NCBI RefSeq assembly: GCF_001730305.1
Contig: NZ_MIJY01000034.1
Location: forward strand, 248,001-312,000
DNA length: 64,000 nucleotides
Source: Enterococcus termitis
GTDB taxonomy: Bacteria; Bacillota; Bacilli; Lactobacillales; Enterococcaceae
Reading direction: 5' to 3'
This document shows, one piece after another, positions 45,035-52,406 of this stretch (within the stretch, counting starts at the first letter, position 1; each line of letters opens with the position of its first letter). The notes beneath the pieces were generated by a model. It ran no database searches. It was not told the DNA's origin and worked only from the letters and a program-made list of their open reading frames with translations. The translations under genes and the position numbers were made by a program.

Positions 45035-45064
45035 TTTCTTGTTTTTTGATAAAACAAGAAATAT
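45035..45064 (+). repeat. Left inverted repeat of element 2
   Basis: A 30-bp copy starting TTTCTTGTTTTTTGATAAA. It is the exact reverse complement of 46498-46527. The other bases of the 45065-45144 gap hold the GACGG pair at 45104-45120. Confidence 0.95.
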
Positions 45065-45101
45065 CAATATTTTTTCATTATGTTACAGCTTTTTTTTTCA
45101 A

Positions 45102-45120
45102 TCGACGGCTATTTTGACGG
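45102..45120 (+). repeat. Arm-type-like GACGG pair, left side of element 2
   Basis: TCGACGGC and TTTGACGG have GACGG 12 bases apart, 38 bases inside the left inverted repeat, mirroring element 1. Confidence 0.6.
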
Positions 45121-45144
45121 TGATAAAATGTGTCCTAAATTTAT

Positions 45145-46251
45145 TCAGCTACTTAAAGAGCTTAATTTTTCGATTGCCATTCTTTGATCTTCAAAAATTG
45201 AATGTGTATAGATATCCAATGTCATTTTTGTTGACGTATGCCCTAGTAATGCACTGACAGTACTGATATTTACCCCTAGCTCGATGCACCTCGTGGCGAA
45301 GGTATGTCGTAGTGCATGAAAATGTAGTGATGGTAAATTTAAGGTTTTCTTCATCCGCTCAAACCGATAGCTGATTGTTCTAGGTTCAATTGATTCACCT
45401 CGATTCTCTACGACATATGGAGATGAGGACTGTGATTTAGCGTTCAAAAGTTGTTTCTTTAAAGCAGAAGTTAATGGTATCAATCGTTTGGATCTTTGCG
45501 TTTTAGGCGTTGTTTCGATTAGCTTTGTTTTACTTTTTCCATTTGATGTATTTGAAATTCTTTGTTTTGTTCTGCATACATAAATTAGATTCTGTTCAAA
45601 ATCAACATCGCACCATTTTAAAGCACTAATTTCACCAATACGCATTCCAGTTTCCAAAGCTAAGGTGATAGGTAATCCTTTGATATCCTTTCTGCTTTCT
45701 GATAACAAAAGAGCGTGCTGCTGACGAGTTAAAGCCTTGACTTGTGTTCTTTCAACTTTCGGTAGAGAAATTTGTTCTGCCGGATTTAGCTGAATGTATC
45801 CTCGTTTTTTCGCTGCTTCCAAACAACTTTTTACTAATCGGAAGGTGATCCGAATAGAAGATGCAGAAAGTTTTTCATTCATTTTTGAAATCAAATATTC
45901 CAGTTGTTGAACATTTATCTGATCCAATGGAATGTTGCCTATGACGGGTAAAATGTGTAAATTGAATTTATTTTGATAACTTGTATAGGTACTTTCTTTT
46001 ATATTTTCTTTAATTAGCTGATCAAGCCAAAAATCAACCAAATCGGCAAAACTCCCTTTGAAGCTCTGTTGTATCTTATCTTCAGAAGCAGAAATCAGCG
46101 ATTTTTTTGCTAGAAGTTGTTCACGAACGATTCGATACGTTTTTCCGTAAATATAGCCATAATAAATCGATCCATCTGCATTTTTCTCTTTGGGATATCT
46201 CCCTTCCCAACGTCCATCTTTTCTCTTGTAAATATTTTCGCCTCTTGCCAA
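45145..46251 (-). CDS. Tyrosine recombinase of invertible element 2
   Basis: About 368 aa from the TTG at 46249-46251, chosen because it aligns the product (ARGENIYKRKDGRWEGRY) with recombinase 1 and has AAAGGA upstream; an ATG further upstream gives a longer form. Domain order matches recombinase 1. Catalytic residues: TGMRIGEIS, HALRHTFATR, LGHTS and LDIYTHS. It shares a 16-residue identical N-terminal stretch with recombinase 1 but differs widely elsewhere, so each probably acts on its own repeats. Confidence 0.92.
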   Translation of the reverse strand: MARGENIYKRKDGRWEGRYPKEKNADGSIYYGYIYGKTYRIVREQLLAKKSLISASEDKIQQSFKGSFADLVDFWLDQLIKENIKESTYTSYQNKFNLHILPVIGNIPLDQINVQQLEYLISKMNEKLSASSIRITFRLVKSCLEAAKKRGYIQLNPAEQISLPKVERTQVKALTRQQHALLLSESRKDIKGLPITLALETGMRIGEISALKWCDVDFEQNLIYVCRTKQRISNTSNGKSKTKLIETTPKTQRSKRLIPLTSALKKQLLNAKSQSSSPYVVENRGESIEPRTISYRFERMKKTLNLPSLHFHALRHTFATRCIELGVNISTVSALLGHTSTKMTLDIYTHSIFEDQRMAIEKLSSLSS

Positions 46252-46275
46252 AATTATTCTCATCCTTTCATTCTT

Positions 46276-46296
46276 TTTGACGGTTAAACTGACGGC
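46276..46296 (+). repeat. GACGG pair upstream of recombinase 2
   Basis: TTTGACGG and CTGACGGC have GACGG 12 bases apart, just upstream of the recombinase start, as at 35392-35412. Confidence 0.6.
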
Positions 46297-46416
46297 AACG
46301 AACACCTAGTAATCACAAAATCGAACAAATCTTCTCAATTCTAGAATGGATTCACTCTAAAAAAGTTCATTTTTTACGTTATTTTTTGTTTAAATAGAAA
46401 AAAATTAAAAAAACTC

Positions 46417-46445
46417 TTGTATTATTAACTAATAACCTTTAAAAT
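46417..46445 (+). promoter_or_regulatory. Candidate outward promoter inside element 2
   Basis: TTGTAT (46417-46422), 17 bases, TAAAAT (46440-46445) on the plus strand, pointing out through the right repeat. Now it faces the 3' end of the Mga-like gene; after inversion it would face the locus 2 regulator. Confidence 0.4.
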
Positions 46446-46497
46446 GAATTTGTTGATTTGAAAAAAACTAATGACAGCTTAATTAAAAATAAAAATA

Positions 46498-46527
46498 ATA
46501 TTTCTTGTTTTATCAAAAAACAAGAAA
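46498..46527 (-). repeat. Right inverted repeat of element 2
   Basis: Exact reverse complement of 45035-45064. Here the dyad is extended by flanking DNA to 25-base arms around the 7-base centre, a hairpin that may also terminate the Mga-like gene on the minus strand. The remaining gap to 46634 shows nothing else. Confidence 0.95.
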
Positions 46528-46634
46528 TATTATTTTTATTTTATATTTAATTTATACCATTTTTTCTATAATAAATTGTTCAAAAATTCCCTTTAGACTA
46601 GAATTTCATGAACAGAAAAAATGAATTTACTTAT

Positions 46635-48128
46635 TTACATATACTCCAATGGTTCAGAACTTACCTTTTCTTCAATTAAATGTTCGATCACTTCAAAAAG
46701 TTTATGCATTGTAAATGAGTCTCGATAATTTGGTACATAAATTCTTTTCGCTTTACTATTCGGTGTCTCGTATTCTTTGTCCGTAACATAAAGATCTATA
46801 TCCGGATGGTAGTGTTTTCTTATCTCTACTCGATTTGAAAATACTCTTTCTATTTTGTGTTGAATAATTTCCTCTGCATATTCTTTAGAGTTCTGAACAT
46901 ATATTGAAACAACTGGTTGAGAAAGCGGCGGCTCGTATTTTATTTTGAGATTGTAAATGAATGAAACCATTGAGTTGACGATTGCCTTTCTGTTTTTTTC
47001 ATTTTTATGTTCTATTTCCTCAAAAAATATAGGAAAAGTCTGATATAACTTTTGAGCAATTTTTTCTGTACTTTGTCTCAGTTTTGTTTCAAACTGATTC
47101 CTTTGAAAATAGAATTCATTAATATTTATGTATTGGAAGCGAGCAATATCAAAAAAACTGCTTTCTAAATAGATAAAATATAAACTAATATTTGGTATTA
47201 GCTTTTTCTCACTCTCTTTTTTCTCTATAAAAAAATGTGTAATGATTTCTTTAGCGAAAAACGACATCACTTCATTATGCTCTTTGAGAGGTTCATAAAT
47301 ATTGAGTTCCTCTTCGTCTATTTTTTTTATTTGATTTTTCAAAATGAAAATGAATAAATATTGAGCCTCCGCAATTTTATTTTCAAAATACGGAAAACTA
47401 TCTGAAAAATAAGATTCAATAGTTACATATAGTTCCTTCAAAGATCCTTCAAGATGTAGCTTAAGCGTTTTGTTAGATGGACAATTTTGATTATTTCGGA
47501 CAATAATTATATAAATTGCCAGACGAAGCATTTGCTTTTTCCCAGGATCGATTTTTACCAATCCAGGAAAATGGGCAAGTAAAGAATGATTCAAAAAGTG
47601 TTTCATTTCTCTTGAAAACAGCCATTTTGAGCTTGCATTATAAAAAAGCAAAAAGTAGAAATTACGAATCTTCAGTTCCGGTCCATCTAACCTGTTTTGT
47701 TTAGTTAAACACAAACCAAAAGATAAAAATGTACTTTTCAACTTCGTTCTATTTCTAGAAAATGTTGCTGGACTGATAAAATAATCAGAACAAAACTTTT
47801 TCTTATTTAATACACCTTTTAAAAACAGTTCTTTGATCATTAAAAAAAGGATGGATTTTTCTAAATAATAAAATGAAGCGTCCGTTAGAGAACCATTGAT
47901 AATTTTGACAGATTTCATTTTCCCTACTTTATTATAATTAATATCAATTGATTGCTCTTCAATATAGGGATTTTCTTCTAATGAGAGGATAATACTACGA
48001 ACCGTTTTTGCTGATAAAGACAATCGTTCACTGATTTCAGATAATTTAACGTATTCGCCTCTTTGGATGATCATTGCTAAAACATTTACTTTCATGTTGT
48101 CTTGATCACTTAAGAAATCTTTCATCAT
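46635..48128 (-). CDS. Mga-like (PRD-type) transcription regulator
   Basis: A 497-aa protein with an N-terminal helix-turn-helix (ISERLSLSAKTVRSIILSLEENPYI, about 28-55), a second HTH of the Mga family (FCSDYFISPATFSRNRTKLKSTF, about 105-130) and a long helical PRD-like middle. The C-terminal part (about 400-490) resembles an EIIB-like domain (PVVSIYVQNSKEYAEEII). Members control surface proteins and sugar use in streptococci and enterococci. Tandem ATGs follow AAAGGTG; the second (48125) is better spaced. It is placed directly behind switch 2, so control of WxL locus 2 is an inference from position. Confidence 0.82.
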   Translation of the reverse strand: MMKDFLSDQDNMKVNVLAMIIQRGEYVKLSEISERLSLSAKTVRSIILSLEENPYIEEQSIDINYNKVGKMKSVKIINGSLTDASFYYLEKSILFLMIKELFLKGVLNKKKFCSDYFISPATFSRNRTKLKSTFLSFGLCLTKQNRLDGPELKIRNFYFLLFYNASSKWLFSREMKHFLNHSLLAHFPGLVKIDPGKKQMLRLAIYIIIVRNNQNCPSNKTLKLHLEGSLKELYVTIESYFSDSFPYFENKIAEAQYLFIFILKNQIKKIDEEELNIYEPLKEHNEVMSFFAKEIITHFFIEKKESEKKLIPNISLYFIYLESSFFDIARFQYININEFYFQRNQFETKLRQSTEKIAQKLYQTFPIFFEEIEHKNEKNRKAIVNSMVSFIYNLKIKYEPPLSQPVVSIYVQNSKEYAEEIIQHKIERVFSNRVEIRKHYHPDIDLYVTDKEYETPNSKAKRIYVPNYRDSFTMHKLFEVIEHLIEEKVSSEPLEYM

Positions 48129-48216
48129 TTCACCTTTTCTTTATGATTTTATTTACTGTTTTTAAACCTTCATAATTATACATAATTATTAAAATCTGTC
48201 AATTTAAAATAAAAAT

Positions 48217-48254
48217 AAGGCTGTAATTCGAGTTATAACTCGAATTACAGCCTT
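48217..48254 (-). terminator. Perfect 38-bp palindromic terminator, probably that of groEL
   Basis: A perfect self-complementary sequence beginning AAGGCTGTAATTCGAGTT, followed on the minus strand by ATTTTTATTTT. It lies about 28 bases past a GroEL-like stop codon, so it is probably the original groEL terminator, now separated from its gene by the prophage. Confidence 0.8.
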
Positions 48255-48282
48255 GTCTTTGTCTTTACTATAATGATGCAGA

Positions 48283-48300
48283 TTACATCATACCACCCAT
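48283..48300 (-). other. Putative prophage attachment site: remnant of groEL 3' end
   Basis: The minus strand encodes MGGMM followed by TAA, the typical GroEL C-terminal end, with an in-frame stop shortly before it, so it is a fragment. It lies between a strong host-side terminator and the first prophage genes. The phage probably recombined with the end of groEL and restored that gene at its far end. DNA from 48306 to 48460 shows no gene. Confidence 0.65.
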
Positions 48301-48464
48301 CAGTCAGCCGTAATTTCTGCTAGTTCAAATAGGTGTAAAATCCTATAAAATAAGGGTTTATGGCTGTTTTTCCTTTAGAAAGAAAATGTGCTAGTTTGTA
48401 CTTGTGCGGAAGTTTTGCCCCTTTTTTGCCCCTTCTTTTTTATTGAATATGTGAAAATTAGCGC

Positions 48465-48493
48465 TTGACTTATGCGTATAAAATACGTATAAT
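48465..48493 (+). promoter_or_regulatory. hicAB promoter with overlapping operator dyad
   Basis: TTGACT (48465-48470), 17 bases, perfect TATAAT (48488-48493). A dyad CGTAT-AAA-ATACG sits in the spacer, a likely site for HicB autorepression. Confidence 0.8.
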
Positions 48494-48519
48494 ATAATTA
48501 GAGATAAGGAGTTGACGGT

Positions 48520-48708
48520 ATGCCAATGACGCCTAAGCAGATGGTAAAACTGCTAGAACAAAACGGGTTCCAAGAAATGAAACAACGAGGAAGCCACAAG
48601 AAAATGTTTAATCCAATCACTAAAGCAACCACCATCGTTCCAATGCATAACAAAGATTTAGGAAAAGGATTAGAACAGAACATTCTCAAGCAAGCGGGTT
48701 TAAAATAA
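48520..48708 (+). CDS. hicA: HicA-family mRNA interferase toxin
   Basis: A 62-aa protein of the double-stranded-RNA-binding-like HicA fold. KQMVKLLEQNGFQEMKQRGSHKKM contains the family's catalytic His in GSHKKM (about residue 29), followed by VPMHNKDLGKGLEQNILKQAGL. It cleaves mRNA when free of HicB. AAGGAG lies 8 bases before the first of two near ATGs. Gene order toxin-then-antitoxin is usual. It is on the plus strand at the prophage edge. Confidence 0.93.
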   Translation: MPMTPKQMVKLLEQNGFQEMKQRGSHKKMFNPITKATTIVPMHNKDLGKGLEQNILKQAGLK

Positions 48709-48760
48709 CCCGTGCGCTTGTTGGTATAGCATACAGTCAATTAAAGAAAGGTATGATAAT

Positions 48761-49147
48761 ATGTCTACAAAATTAGTTTACCCTGCTACATTTGAGCAAG
48801 ATGGTGATTATGTACTAGTGCAGTTTCCCGATGTGCCTTCAGCAATGACACAAGGCGATTCTATTGAGCAAGCTTATGAGATGGCTGAGGAAGTGCTAGG
48901 CCTAGTGTTGGAGGATGAAAAAGAAGCCCCAAAAGCCTCTACTGTTTCCGATATTCAGAAACGATATCCTGATAAACAGGTCGCTTTAATTGGAATTGAT
49001 ATGGCAGCTTATAGAAGAAAATACCATTCAAAAGGAATAAAGACAAATGTCACAATCCCTGAATGGTTAAAGGAATTAGCTCAACAAGAAAATATTAATT
49101 TCTCTCAAACATTAACTGAAGCACTAAAAGATAAACTCGATGTATAA
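48761..49147 (+). CDS. hicB: HicB-family antitoxin
   Basis: A 128-aa protein. The N-terminal HicB fold (YPATFEQDGDYVLVQFPDVPSAMTQGDSIEQAYEMAEEVL, about 5-47) neutralises HicA. The C-terminal segment (NVTIPEWLKELAQQENINFSQTLTEALK, about 98-125) is a ribbon-helix-helix DNA-binding domain for autorepression. It follows hicA after 52 bases. Confidence 0.93.
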   Translation: MSTKLVYPATFEQDGDYVLVQFPDVPSAMTQGDSIEQAYEMAEEVLGLVLEDEKEAPKASTVSDIQKRYPDKQVALIGIDMAAYRRKYHSKGIKTNVTIPEWLKELAQQENINFSQTLTEALKDKLDV

Positions 49148-49150
49148 CAA

Positions 49151-49185
49151 AAAAGCCCTACTCTCAATTTGAGAGCGGGGCTTTT
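49151..49185. terminator. Two-way terminator between hicB and the endolysin gene
   Basis: Arms AAAAGCCCTACTCTC and GAGAGCGGGGCTTTT form a 15-base stem with one or two mismatches and T-runs on both sides. It serves the convergent hicAB and phage late genes. Confidence 0.85.
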
Positions 49186-49190
49186 ACTTT

Positions 49191-49991
49191 TTATTTTACT
49201 TCATCTGTTAATTTTTCGATCATTTTAAGCGCATAATTATCGTGGCTGTATTTCTCTTCTTTTGTAGAGTGTCCTGTGCGAGTCAACAGCAAGTTGGCAT
49301 CTTTTAATTCTTTAGGTCCTAAATGTTTACGTTTATTCCCAAACACTAACCATACTTCTTCATTACCACTCTTTTGCACTTTAATATACTTAAACATAAT
49401 ATCATCATCCTTTTCTGTTATTTGTTTATTTGGTGCTTCGGGAATAGAAGCATTTCCACTACCTGCAGTTTTTCCGAAACCGTCGGCTATGGCATTAGCC
49501 ATATCTTTAATGATAGAACTAAAATTATTATTATAAGCCTGCATGTCTGCAGCGTTATCTATAAAACACATTTCATAAAGACAAGAAGACATCCCTCGAA
49601 GCTTAGCGTTATAGATCACTGAAAAATTGGTTCGCTTCACTCCTCGACTGACAAAGTATTTACTCAACCTTTTTACAATATCTTGTTCTATAGAATCACT
49701 TGATTCTGAGCTTGTGATAAAGGCTTCTGTGCCTTTAGCCTGACTATTAAACGAGTTGAAATGAACCTCGAAAACATAGTCAAATGTTCCGCCAAAGTTC
49801 AAACGCCCTACTTGTGCCTCAGCGAAGGCATTTTTATTTTGATCATATACAGTGACATCCATTCCATTGTTTTTCAGCGGAGAAACTAATGCATTAACCA
49901 CTCGGCGAGTTTCAACTGCTTCGCTAGTCCCGTTTCCGATCGCGCCTGGATCACCTGCACCATGACCAGCGATTAACAAAATCTTTGCCAT
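49191..49991 (-). CDS. Prophage endolysin, N-acetylmuramoyl-L-alanine amidase
   Basis: A 266-aa lysis enzyme that cleaves the amide bond between muramic acid and the stem peptide. Residues about 1-175 are an Amidase_3 domain, with zinc ligands visible as AGHGAGDPG (His), SEAVETRR (Glu) and FEVHFNS (His), and a late YEMCFIDN segment. Residues about 195-266 (FKYIKVQKSGNEEVWLVF...) are a probable wall-binding region of no named type. The C-terminal codons match a CRISPR spacer in this window. It overlaps the holin stop by one base. Confidence 0.92.
   Translation of the reverse strand: MAKILLIAGHGAGDPGAIGNGTSEAVETRRVVNALVSPLKNNGMDVTVYDQNKNAFAEAQVGRLNFGGTFDYVFEVHFNSFNSQAKGTEAFITSSESSDSIEQDIVKRLSKYFVSRGVKRTNFSVIYNAKLRGMSSCLYEMCFIDNAADMQAYNNNFSSIIKDMANAIADGFGKTAGSGNASIPEAPNKQITEKDDDIMFKYIKVQKSGNEEVWLVFGNKRKHLGPKELKDANLLLTRTGHSTKEEKYSHDNYALKMIEKLTDEVK
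49216..49250 (+). other. Protospacer-like site for the CRISPR spacer at 8845-8879
   Basis: Identical to the spacer except at positions 3, 12, 15 and 21 counted from the PAM side. The 5' flank is TTT, not the TTC usual for type I-C, so targeting of this prophage is doubtful. Confidence 0.85.
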
Positions 49992-50257
49992 TAAGCATCA
50001 TCGTCCTTTCTGAAAGTGTTAGCACCCAAATCATAAAAGCCCCCTGCTGCTAAACCAGCAATAGCTCCGCCCCAAACAAAAACTATCATTTGATCAGGTG
50101 CAAATGAAAGGCTCCAAGCTATCCCTAAAAATAAACCTGTTAATAAATTTAAAAGCGGTAGCCATTTGCTATCCGCTTTCGTATATTTCTTAATCAGTTG
50201 TGTAAAGGCTAGTACAAACGCAATAATTGTGGTTGCTGCTGCTAAAATGTTATCCAT
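49991..50257 (-). CDS. Phage holin
   Basis: An 88-aa membrane protein with two to three hydrophobic helices (about 5-22, 33-53, 58-76) and a charged C-terminus (RKDDDA), fitting LL-H/A118-type holins. It sits directly before the endolysin gene, the normal lysis cassette order. It forms membrane lesions that release the endolysin. Confidence 0.85.
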   Translation of the reverse strand: MDNILAAATTIIAFVLAFTQLIKKYTKADSKWLPLLNLLTGLFLGIAWSLSFAPDQMIVFVWGGAIAGLAAGGFYDLGANTFRKDDDA

Positions 50258-50271
50258 TGCTTTCTCCCTTT

Positions 50272-50550
50272 CTACTTTTTAATTTGCTCTTTAATAGAGT
50301 GAATTTCAATCGTGATTTCTCTGACATTATTACTCGTCTCTTTGACCGTTTCTGATATCTCAGACATAGTCTTTGTCTGATCGCTGATAAACTGTTGCTG
50401 TTCTGTAATCACCTTATTTTTATCATCTAGGCGTTTAAGATACCGATTTTCTCGCTCGTCGTTCTTTCGCATGACCCAAATAAACAATGCCACAAACAGA
50501 ACAGCAAAACTAATTTCTGTTGCATTAGCTAGTAAGGGTTCAATTCCCAT
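50272..50550 (-). CDS. Second holin-like protein (BhlA/UviB-like)
   Basis: A 92-aa protein with one N-terminal helix (about 11-27), a charged RKNDERENRYLKRLDDKN region and a C-terminal coiled coil. This layout is that of BhlA/UviB-type holin-like proteins. It may be a co-holin or antiholin. It lies between the baseplate gene and the holin. Confidence 0.78.
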   Translation of the reverse strand: MGIEPLLANATEISFAVLFVALFIWVMRKNDERENRYLKRLDDKNKVITEQQQFISDQTKTMSEISETVKETSNNVREITIEIHSIKEQIKK

Positions 50551-50573
50551 AAATTCACCTTCTTTAATCGCTT

Positions 50574-52406
50574 TTAGATTTCATATAATTTATATTTAGC
50601 TGGATAAGACACTGTAAGGAAAACTCCTTCTGCGATATCTGAACCCATAATATACAAGTTCGTTCCGCTGTCGGTGATTCTAAATACAACACCTTTACCA
50701 GTTGATTGATGGGAACCTGTAAAACTCAATGTAGCCATATCACTTTGAAACTCTTTAGGTAATTCCCAAAGTAATGCGGCTCCCCAAGACTTAACTTTCC
50801 AAGCTGCTTGGAATGAAATTGTCACAACATCACCCGCTCGACCAATCCACACTGTACCACTAGTCCAGTAAGTTTTATCAATTTTGTCTGTAAAATTATA
50901 AGACTTAACACCTTGAACACGTTCTAGAGTATCACCTTTAACAGTCGGAGCCGTTTGAAAGTCCTTTGTGCCATTTACTGTCTGATTACCCGTTAAGGCA
51001 ACAGCACCCGTTTGCGCAGCAGTTACTCCGTGAGGGTTTTCTTTATCATCTAAATGCTTGATAAAATCTTGTTTTGCGGTGTAGGAATCACTCAAACTTG
51101 TTGATATGGTGTATTCAAGAGCCGCATAATCTAGATTAACGGTACTAGCTACAACTCCGTCACTTACAGGAGCATAAACAATTATATACACACACCCGTC
51201 ATTTTGAATTCTTTGTCCTGTCTGATTTTTATATTCGAGTAATGAAATTTTATTAGTAGTATTAACTGCACCGCCGTGCCAAGTTGTCCCCCAAATCTGC
51301 ATATTCACTTGAGCACGTGTTGCTCCCGGATTAGTAGAATGTGCTCCACTTCCGCTTGCATAGACGATAGGGTGTATTGTCCCGTCCACTAGTTTTCTTA
51401 CAAGTTCAATTTTTTGATCAAGGGTAGTTGCGTTATGCTGTGTGAACACCCAAGGTGTTTTTCTTTCGATATCTTCAACTACATTAAATGCAACGCAGAT
51501 TTGTCTTATTCGGTTTACCTCTTTTATTTGGGAGATATAATGCAAATCATCTAAATTATTTACTAGTTGGTACCCAGGTGTAGATATTTCATAGTTAAAT
51601 TTGTCAGGACTCAATAAATCAACACTAGTATTAGCATAGACAATATTTGGATTTTCCACTAAACTCCCATTAACTTTATCAACTAAGTTGCTTGTAAATT
51701 TGGTTTCGATATTTTCACCAGAAATAAAATTCAATAAATCAGTCTTGTTTACAATATCAGCCGATGACAATTTCGCTAACGCTTCATCTATTGCATCCAA
51801 GGCTCTTTTTAATGTGTCACTTATTTCAACTTTTGCATCTGCTGCAGTTTGATCAACCGAGGTCTGATAATCTGCAATCAATTTTTTCAAAGCTTCTAGT
51901 TCAGCCTCAATCTCTTTTACCCGTCCAGCAATCACTTCATAATCATCATCAAGCCTTTTCACAGCTTCCTCATAAGTTTTATTAAGTTTTTCAACTAACT
52001 TATTATATTCAGTGATAATCGTCTCAGCTTCGCTCGCATCGATATCTGAATTATCTGCTACGATTACGGTGAATTCGCCCGTCGTGTCTCTTTGACCACT
52101 TTTTACAAAAGAGAAATATGCACGGTGATATTTTCCAGCAGCCGAAAAAGCTTTGTTAGGAAATGTATATTGAAAAGTTCCAGTAGCTAAACTTGAACCA
52201 TTAATGCCCGTAGTGTCATATATTTTGGTATTTCCACCCGTCACACCTTCAAAGGTTACTGTGTAACCTGTTAGATTAATCTGCTCATCTCGTCTAGTCA
52301 CATTAACAGTAATGGTTTGCATATCTTGATCGCCCACCCGACCATAAATGATGGGGGTCAATTTGGGTTCTTTGGCTAAATCTAAATTTAAAATCTTATA
52401 CGCCAT
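50574..52406 (-). CDS. Baseplate upper protein-like tail fibre (BppU)
   Basis: A 610-aa virion protein. The N-terminal domain (about 1-125, ITVNVTRRDEQINLTGYTVTFEGVTGG) matches BppU/DUF2479. A coiled coil (about 130-220) follows, then a beta-rich receptor-binding region with a HKD-like EDKENPHGVTAAQTGA segment (about 450) common in fibres. Overlaps the tail spike gene stop by 11 bases. It probably recognises the host surface. Confidence 0.85.
   Translation of the reverse strand: MAYKILNLDLAKEPKLTPIIYGRVGDQDMQTITVNVTRRDEQINLTGYTVTFEGVTGGNTKIYDTTGINGSSLATGTFQYTFPNKAFSAAGKYHRAYFSFVKSGQRDTTGEFTVIVADNSDIDASEAETIITEYNKLVEKLNKTYEEAVKRLDDDYEVIAGRVKEIEAELEALKKLIADYQTSVDQTAADAKVEISDTLKRALDAIDEALAKLSSADIVNKTDLLNFISGENIETKFTSNLVDKVNGSLVENPNIVYANTSVDLLSPDKFNYEISTPGYQLVNNLDDLHYISQIKEVNRIRQICVAFNVVEDIERKTPWVFTQHNATTLDQKIELVRKLVDGTIHPIVYASGSGAHSTNPGATRAQVNMQIWGTTWHGGAVNTTNKISLLEYKNQTGQRIQNDGCVYIIVYAPVSDGVVASTVNLDYAALEYTISTSLSDSYTAKQDFIKHLDDKENPHGVTAAQTGAVALTGNQTVNGTKDFQTAPTVKGDTLERVQGVKSYNFTDKIDKTYWTSGTVWIGRAGDVVTISFQAAWKVKSWGAALLWELPKEFQSDMATLSFTGSHQSTGKGVVFRITDSGTNLYIMGSDIAEGVFLTVSYPAKYKLYEI

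Larger units (their letters stand above)
45035..46527. mobile_element. Predicted invertible element 2 with its own tyrosine recombinase
   Basis: A perfect 30-bp inverted repeat (45035-45064 and 46498-46527) encloses 1433 bases with only a recombinase gene. Each repeat is itself a dyad of 10-base arms (TTTCTTGTTT and complement) around a 7-base asymmetric centre, the layout of a tyrosine-recombinase core site. Same plan and same position relative to the regulator as element 1, but with different repeat sequence. Confidence 0.82.

Noticed and set aside
48415-48450. The repeated TTTTGCCCC motif as the phage attachment core
   Set aside because: It lies inside the phage side of the GroEL-like remnant and no second copy is visible; the GroEL-end explanation fits the terminator and host side better.
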